Assembly: GCF_010183535.1 (NCBI RefSeq)
Contig: NC_071333.1
Coordinates: 11,158,587 to 11,222,586 of the forward strand
Direction: 5' to 3'
DNA length: 64,000 nt
Source of the DNA: Caenorhabditis remanei
Taxonomy: Eukaryota; Nematoda; Chromadorea; Rhabditida; Rhabditidae
The notes beneath the pieces were generated by a model. That model was not told the DNA's origin, made no database searches, and saw only the letters and a program-made list of their open reading frames with translations. Shown piece by piece: positions 58,233-64,000 of this stretch (positions within the stretch are counted from its first letter, which is position 1; each line of letters starts with the position of its first letter). A program made the translations under genes and the position numbers.

Positions 58233-60780
58233 GAAAAAATTCAGACAGGATTGGAGCCGGGGCGTCGGATGGATAGTTTCGAGGGTCGCGGTAGTACTCT
58301 TTCAAAGTGCAAGCTCCCGAATTGTGCTTGCCTTGACAGTAAGCGCAGGTACTGAAGCTCTTGCATTCTTCGGTGGGGTGGGTTCTCTGGGCACAGTTGT
58401 GACAGGACCCACTGGAACGGAAGAATTGCCGAACTTCGTACGATGGGAGAGCACACTGTAGAATGGAGTGTCCGGGACCACAGATGAAACAGCATTTCGA
58501 GGCAACTTCGGAGTCTCGAGGGAAAGTATGTGCGATAAAACGCTCATCATATCCTCTACCGTACTTATAGCACGGTTCGAGTTTCTCTCCGGGCTGCCCT
58601 TTCATGCCGGGAATCCGAGGCTTGAGGGTTCCTGAGTTTGGGTTAGACGTGGGGCCTCCTCCTTGGCGATTTCCGGGTGACGCGATTCCTTGCGGATTCG
58701 GAAACGAGGGTCTACCAAATGGTGCGGAACCTTGGCTCGGAGGAGCCTGATTTCCCTGGTGTTGGGCGGTTGCTTGGGAACCGAAGTACCCGAGGCCGGC
58801 CTGACCAGAGGAGCCTTGATTGCCGGATTTATTCGGCTGGTTCGAATTCTTCGAGGGGTTCTGTCCTTTGCTGCCTTTGCCCGAAGTAGGAGACGCGTTA
58901 TTGCTAACGTTCGCCGGTTTCGGGGAGGAAGCGAATTTGGGGGCGGTACGAGTACTGCCGCCAGGAGTAGAGTTACCTCGAGGATTCTTAGATGTACTTG
59001 AGATCGCGTTTGTAGCCATTACTGACTCGCCCGGGATCTCTTTCAATCTCTCAGAGACTTTGGCAGTTCGAAAACGGTCGACGAAGGCACGGTCGTTAAG
59101 ATAACTTGCGTATCGGTCGAAGATCTGATTCGTCGATGGCTGCCCGCCATTGTCGAACAACGGCTTGATGACACGGATCATCTTTTCCGGCAACTTTTCC
59201 ATCAGATTGCGAACAAACGCAGGGGAGTCAACATCTTCCCCTAGATCTCTGAGCCGTAGGACGAGAGTTTTCGCGTCCTGTAATTGGCGGGAGGAGCGTT
59301 TGAGGTCGGTCTCGTGGAACGTCAGCTCCCGGAAACGCGTTAGGGCTTCCGTGACGCCAGAAGTATCGCCCTCGAAGGTGCTTCGAAGACCTTCCAAGGA
59401 AGCTTCGATGGCCTTGCGAGGATCACTTAAGTCGACATAAAAGCGCTTTGCGTCTCCGACCAGCTTCTTTTCCAGGATAGCGAGCCGCATTTCATCGGAA
59501 AGTCGCGGATTTTGCATTCCAAGTTTTTCGAACATCGAAATGAACTTTTTGTATCGGAGGGCATCACCAGAAAATTTCGGAAGAATAGACTCGAGGTCGT
59601 AATAAGACAACCCTTTGTTACTCGACTTCATCTTTCTGCCTCTCTGAGCCTCACGGCATTCGTCGTCAGCTTCCTCATCTGAGGAAACTTCGGTTCGAAT
59701 TTGAGGGGCGGGCGAGCGAGCCGAAACATCTTGTTCTTTCCCTTCGCTGTCAGACAGAGTTGGGAAATTCGATTGAACCTGACGAGGGGTAGATGCTACT
59801 ATCGGGGTAGCCGAGGTCACAAAACGTCCACCGCTTTCTGGCCGCATTGCGCTAGCGAAAATTGGTGATGACCGGGGTTCCCGTAATGGACACTGGTGTG
59901 TCTTATGTCTAGACGACGTGCAGAGAACGCATAAGTCGTTCTTAGCGCAAAAGACCGGTAGCTTCGGACTAGTGCAGTCGAGAAGATCATGACTACCTCT
60001 ACAGAGCGGACAGGCCGATCTTTGAGGAGCCGAACTAGAGGCTTTGTGGGTTTCGGTATTTGAACGAATATCCGAAGTGACCACTGGAGGAACTTGCGTT
60101 CCACCGGAGTTGATGATGCCAGCGTACGAGGTGTATTGATCACGATTGAGGTCCTCGTTGTTGACACCTGGAGGATCGATTTCTTCTTGAGTGGTATCCA
60201 AAAACGAGGTTGATTTGGAATCGTCCTCTTCGGATGCAATCTCATCCTCCTGGGGTGAAGTTTCCACTAACTCCGAGATATCCGCGGCTTCCGTAGAGGA
60301 TACCTCTTCGTCAAAGCGGTACTTCTGCTTCTCGAGGGCTTCCTGCAATGCCAATATGGTCGTCCTGAGAACCGGCAAGGTGTTGGTCCGAGGCTTCAGA
60401 TTGAGATGAGCCTTTGCCGCTTCGCGTAGACGGTGACGTTCCTTGTCGGACAGGACTTCCTGGACTTTGGAGACGAAATCGTGGAAGTGATTATCAGTCT
60501 CGATCATTGCTTTGATGACGATCAACTTCTTTCGTAAGTCGTTGATAGTCTTGAGCTCGATAGCATCATGGACGACCGAAGTGTCGTCAATGAAAGGTTG
60601 TGCTTCTGCCACAGCTTTGACGCCGGCAGAACTTGCACGAGTGATCGCGGTCTTGACTTTCTTCTGAGCCTTCTTGAAGTTCTCCGAGGGTTGACGTTGA
60701 ATCACGTTGTTGTTTGCGGCGGTTCCTCCAGATGTTGACGAGGGGTCGATCCGCGAGTGTTGTTGTCCGGTACCAGACAT
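58207..60780 (-). CDS. BEL/Pao gag-like polyprotein with zinc knuckles
   Basis: 857 aa, starting MSGTGQQHSRIDPSS. Residues about 20-170 are charged and helical. A first Cys/His cluster (CPLCRGSHDLLDC, CVLCTSSRHKTHQC) lies near residue 260-300. The DUF1759-like core (LPKFSGDALRYKKFISMFEK, LRLRDLGEDVDSPAFVRNLM) spans about residues 395-560. A Gly/Asn/Ser/Pro-rich linker follows. The C-terminal cluster (CCFICGPGHSILQC, CHNCAQRTHPTEEC, CAYCQGKHNSGAC) precedes the stop. The roles are genomic RNA packaging and particle assembly in the cytoplasm. It overlaps pol by 26 bp in a different frame. Confidence 0.85.
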   Translation of the reverse strand: MSGTGQQHSRIDPSSTSGGTAANNNVIQRQPSENFKKAQKKVKTAITRASSAGVKAVAEAQPFIDDTSVVHDAIELKTINDLRKKLIVIKAMIETDNHFHDFVSKVQEVLSDKERHRLREAAKAHLNLKPRTNTLPVLRTTILALQEALEKQKYRFDEEVSSTEAADISELVETSPQEDEIASEEDDSKSTSFLDTTQEEIDPPGVNNEDLNRDQYTSYAGIINSGGTQVPPVVTSDIRSNTETHKASSSAPQRSACPLCRGSHDLLDCTSPKLPVFCAKNDLCVLCTSSRHKTHQCPLREPRSSPIFASAMRPESGGRFVTSATPIVASTPRQVQSNFPTLSDSEGKEQDVSARSPAPQIRTEVSSDEEADDECREAQRGRKMKSSNKGLSYYDLESILPKFSGDALRYKKFISMFEKLGMQNPRLSDEMRLAILEKKLVGDAKRFYVDLSDPRKAIEASLEGLRSTFEGDTSGVTEALTRFRELTFHETDLKRSSRQLQDAKTLVLRLRDLGEDVDSPAFVRNLMEKLPEKMIRVIKPLFDNGGQPSTNQIFDRYASYLNDRAFVDRFRTAKVSERLKEIPGESVMATNAISSTSKNPRGNSTPGGSTRTAPKFASSPKPANVSNNASPTSGKGSKGQNPSKNSNQPNKSGNQGSSGQAGLGYFGSQATAQHQGNQAPPSQGSAPFGRPSFPNPQGIASPGNRQGGGPTSNPNSGTLKPRIPGMKGQPGEKLEPCYKYGRGYDERFIAHTFPRDSEVASKCCFICGPGHSILQCALPSYEVRQFFRSSGSCHNCAQRTHPTEECKSFSTCAYCQGKHNSGACTLKEYYRDPRNYPSDAPAPILSEFFRGPLGGSQ
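58211..58227 (-). other. GC-rich hairpin at the gag/pol overlap
   Basis: GCCCCCTCGGGGGC in element sense sits in the 26-bp overlap just after TTTTTTC and just before the gag stop. It can form a five-pair stem with a CTCG loop. It is well placed to act as a stimulator of +1 frameshifting or of stop-restart; this is inference. Confidence 0.45.
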
Positions 60781-62910
60781 GGTTGATTGTTCACACGAGG
60801 TGTTGAAAGATGAGAAACTGAAAACAAATTATTCTTTAAGAGAATTGAGACCGGACAGCGGGACTATAAAAAGATTAAAAAACAGAGAAACAAAACGCTA
60901 AGAAGTCCGCTCCTGTTCGGGCGAGTCCTGACGTCCATCCACAAACTGCGCGATTTGAAGCTGAAAACCAGGCTACACAACAAAACTAAAATTGTAGCGT
61001 CAGCTGTGCTCAGTAGGAGGACGAGTCAGGTGAGCTCCGAGACGTTGCCTTGGTAGGACGAATACCAAGTTATAATTACGTCTAACTCTAACTTAGTTCA
61101 TCCTAAATGGATGTTATACAACGTATATCTCATCACAGCTCATCGACTCATCGACCATCACTCCGGAAGTTGAAAAACCTTCGCCTTCCGAAGAGTCGAC
61201 ACAGACTGAATACTAGAATTCGAGAAATGAAGTGGCTGGGGTGTGTTTTCACTGTACCGTCAGCTAGACACGTTCAGAGCCTCGCAACTCTGAGATACGA
61301 GAGGGGACCTTTTCAGATGAGAGTTCTGAATTGGCTCTGGGATATCGTTCACCAAACGAGTACCCGTTCAAATCATGATAGGCTACTGTCGACTATGTGC
61401 AACACAGAGGTGGACGAGGGCCCGCGTTGGCTCCGGCACTTGTGGATTACATGACTACAGAGTTCTCAGCAGTATCGCACTTACTGTATCACGAGGGGCG
61501 TGTTCTCCAGTGTCTGGTGGCTTCTCACCACAACACGGAGGTCTTCAAACATAACACTACGAATTTACCTGAAGTAGTCCGTCAGATGAAACTGGATCTG
61601 CTAATAAGAACTTCGGAACCCTTCGGTAGGGCACTACTACTCGGTGGGAGGAGTCGGGTATCTCTCAATTATTCCAACTCCCGATCAAGGTCATAGTAGA
61701 TTCTAGACAGGGAAACTAGGCTTTGTCCGAGGCTTATCGGTTTATACAAAACCCTCTCTAGCGGTAACACGATTATCGGCTCATTCAATCACTGCTGTAT
61801 CATAGACACGCGGAAGACAGGATTTATGGCTGGGATAACGTGTATCGATCCCTAGAGAAGTCGAGAATATGTCCTCCTTGACCAGACGACCGAAGTCGCC
61901 CTTTTTAACAATCTTTCGAGGTTACACGGTATCACCACGAGGATTGTACTAGAGACATGAGATGAAATTGTACGTGTTTCTAATACTTGTACCATAGTAA
62001 AGACTCGGATATGTGAAACGATGGAGGGACTCGACCCACTCATCAACTGGCGGAAAGCATCGCGAAAATTGAATCCGATGTGGACTTTTTAAAACATATG
62101 GAGCTCTCCATCTGGCTAAGATGCCGCTTTCTTCCATAAGCTCCCACTTTTCCCAGTGAACCGGTTGAATTCTGAAGCATCCGATGCTTAGATTCTCGTA
62201 TTCTATGCACATGGTGAACATTTTTCCGATTTTAACACGCTAAGAAGTAGTACGATCTCGCCCCAGACGGCTCGAACGATCGTATCGAGTCTACTTCTTA
62301 CTCATCGCATAGAGTTGATTTCATCACATTTTACCCCGTTCATGAATCTCGAATTCAAGAAGGGCTTTTTCTCAATACGTGTAGACTTGTAATAGACGAG
62401 GTAACTGTTTTAATCGGACTGTCTCGGTTTCGAGACAGCTGCTTATCTGTACTTAGTACATCTGCACCAAATATCGTCGGTTGACGAGGAATTCGATGGA
62501 AATCAGAAGTACCGAATGATGCTCAAAATAAATATATCCGGGGACATATTATGAATTTTTCACTCCTAGGTCGTGGTGATGGGATTCCGGAAGACCGTTC
62601 AATCTTGCTGGAATTCATGACCACTTCTAAGGAGTACCCATTGGAGACGGAGAGTTCGACACGGGTAGCTCGAAAGCAATTTGCCTCAAACGATCGGTCT
62701 ACAAATGGGTTGCGAGGAGCATGGCTAATTATATTTGTCTTTGTTTGATTCAGAATTTGATCAACACCTTCACCATTATATCATTTATTAGTAAATGACC
62801 GAGGGGTCATGGGTGGATAAAACAATTGGAGGCCGTGCCAAAAACTGGAGACCTAATAAACTTTCAGCAGTAGCTATTAGCGAGTAGGGAAGAGAACGAG
62901 GGGTGAATGA
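60781..62910. other. Non-coding spacer between the upstream ORF and gag
   Basis: About 2.1 kb with no convincing coding frame on either strand. It has a moderate GC content like the rest of the block and carries CGAGGGG copies at about 61492, 62801 and 62896. A primer-binding-site-like CGCCCGAACAGG (minus strand) is at about 60912-60925. A 5' leader or an LTR part is expected in this interval. Confidence 0.35.
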
Positions 62911-63999
62911 TTAACGACCGGGTTCGTCGTGGCGATCCCGAGGACGTGCGGGAGCCGAGTGGCCGCCACATCTGCATTGATTACCCGAGATTCTGCAGAG
63001 TTGCGGAACGAGGGTTTTATCAATCCAGACGAGCCACCAGCTGCGACTTTCCAGGCGATAAACACGCATGCTCGGGAGGGCAACTTCAAACGAGGTCTTT
63101 CCTCCGTGCAGTAGCTCAACAACACATTCCGACATGCGTACCGGTGCCGAGGCTCCGGTTGTAGCGATCTGACGAAAAGCGTGAAGCGATGCTTTACAAA
63201 ATTCGTAATAACGCTCCAATTCGCCTGCGTCACATCTGTTGAGCTCATCCGTCCTTTCAGAATTGCCCGTAAGAGTGAGTTGCATCGTTTGGACTCGGGA
63301 GATGATTTGAGGTTTTTGCTCAGGAAATGGGTAAACTAGAAGAATATCCATGACCTCCAACGAGGGAAACCGGTGACGATAATTAAAAGCTTGGCGACGG
63401 ACGTCGAGGAAGTCGATGACTGCCTGAACCTCCAATTCGCGAGCTCTTTCTCGCTCTTCGGATATGCCGATATCAATGAGTCCTCTCAAATCCTCCGAAT
63501 AGGGGAATCGATGACGAGGGGCATTGAATCTAGCGAATCCGTCGAGTGGTTCCTCCATCCAACGTCTTACAATGTCAATCATAATGGGGTCTTCGAAGAG
63601 ACGCAACGTTGGAATAACCATAAAAACCTCTCGGAAATTAAAATCGACTCTTTCGTAAGCCAATCGAACATATGCACTAGGGGCGCCAGCCAGTCCTTGA
63701 CCGAGATCCGCCAAAAATCGAACGTAGCGAGCGAGGGTAACGTCAGTTACTTCTTCGCTGACTCTTTCATCATCGAACTGCCCCGTCAGAATCAACTGCC
63801 AGGTCTGGATGCGCCACAATATGGCTGGTCTAAACGTGGGAGTATCTGCTGAGTTAAACTCAGCGACGGCGAGGGCACAGACTTTGAAAGTATATCGATC
63901 ATCCGACATACAATTGATGTAATTACGGATGTATTGGAGGACGAGGTGGGACCAGCGTTCTTCCCTGTACAGTTCGACATTGTCCGTCTCGACACCATT
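62911..63999 (-). CDS. Unidentified long ORF upstream of gag, internally duplicated
   Basis: At least 362 codons on the same strand as gag and pol, open to the window edge (ATG at 63909 is internal to the open frame). I recognise no family. Two diverged repeats of roughly 150-170 aa are visible: RIQTWQLILTGQFDDERVSE and RVQTMQLTLTGNSERTDELN start equivalent segments, followed in both by a YxxF helix (RYVRFLADLG / RYYEFCKASL), an AP(S)AxVR(L/M) segment, and VxPTLRLFE / ALPSMRVYRLE. Charged, mainly helical, no membrane segment. The C terminus is basic (RPRDRHDEPGR). Likely an accessory protein of the element, or a host gene captured by it. Confidence 0.6.
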   Translation of the reverse strand, partial: NGVETDNVELYREERWSHLVLQYIRNYINCMSDDRYTFKVCALAVAEFNSADTPTFRPAILWRIQTWQLILTGQFDDERVSEEVTDVTLARYVRFLADLGQGLAGAPSAYVRLAYERVDFNFREVFMVIPTLRLFEDPIMIDIVRRWMEEPLDGFARFNAPRHRFPYSEDLRGLIDIGISEERERARELEVQAVIDFLDVRRQAFNYRHRFPSLEVMDILLVYPFPEQKPQIISRVQTMQLTLTGNSERTDELNRCDAGELERYYEFCKASLHAFRQIATTGASAPVRMSECVVELLHGGKTSFEVALPSMRVYRLESRSWWLVWIDKTLVPQLCRISGNQCRCGGHSAPARPRDRHDEPGR

Positions 64000-64000
64000 T

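Larger units (their letters stand above)
55264..64000 (-). mobile_element. BEL/Pao-type retroelement block, runs off the window
   Basis: The minus strand carries gag (58207-60780), pol (55677-58232) and an upstream unidentified ORF (62911 to the edge). The block is GC-richer than the rest and has its own repeated heptamer CGAGGGG on the plus strand. Zinc knuckles, a DUF1759-like gag core and the RT motif sequence place it in the BEL/Pao group. I could not find a pair of LTRs inside the window, so boundaries are approximate; the 5' LTR may lie beyond the right edge or the block may be a nested or degraded copy. Confidence 0.75.

Noticed and set aside
63373..63852. 159-codon plus-strand open frame
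   Set aside because: Antisense to the unidentified element ORF, which is longer and on the same strand as gag and pol.

Overview
This window is nematode nuclear DNA, almost certainly Caenorhabditis and probably an X-linked segment. The evidence is AT-rich sequence, short introns with GTAAG/GTGAG donors and TTTTCAG acceptors, and many first coding exons sitting just behind a trans-splice-like acceptor. It also carries orthologue-level matches to nck-1, vha-12 and an MRP transporter. In C. elegans vha-12 and mrp-6 are, as I recall, neighbours on X, and they lie next to each other here. All gene models below were spliced by hand from visible splice sites and reading-frame continuity.

Layout. 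0.4-4.0 kb: nck-1 (SH3-SH3-SH3-SH2 adaptor), minus strand. 4.76-6.49 kb: a 1.7 kb near-perfect foldback element, followed by about 4 kb without convincing genes. 10.8-12.7 kb: a possible small two-exon gene. 13.5-14.9 kb: an MPV17L2-like membrane protein. 15.6-17.3 kb: a rhodopsin-type GPCR. 18.2-20.8 kb: a second small two-exon gene. 22.3-23.4 kb: a secreted ML/NPC2-like lipid-binding protein (minus). 24.4-30.6 kb: a 17-exon ABCC/MRP transporter (minus) with a foldback element in one intron. 33.93-34.03 kb: a U6 snRNA (minus), divergent from vha-12 at 34.56-36.21 kb. 36.8-38.4 kb: a single-pass membrane protein (minus, 5' end not found).

38.4-54.9 kb is an accessory-looking stretch. It holds three SmY-like Sm-class small RNA genes (41.4, 43.5 and 49.0 kb, all plus) with shared PSE-like promoters, a stand-alone retroelement-type zinc-knuckle gene (42.4 kb), a MATH-like/BTB gene (45.6-48.6 kb), a ubiquitin-like plus kinase-fold-like gene with a one-base frameshift (53.3-54.8 kb), and several hairpin or terminal-inverted-repeat elements.

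From about 55.3 kb to the right edge the base composition changes. The minus strand carries a BEL/Pao-type retroelement: gag, an overlapping +1-frame pol with reverse transcriptase but no recognisable integrase, and, upstream of gag, an unidentified long ORF built of two diverged repeats that runs off the window. The heptamer CGAGGGG is scattered through this whole block on one strand. LTR boundaries could not be fixed.

The host genes are housekeeping, signalling and transport functions and do not form one pathway. The most unusual content is the SmY-like RNA cluster, the retroelement block with its extra ORF, and the foldback elements.
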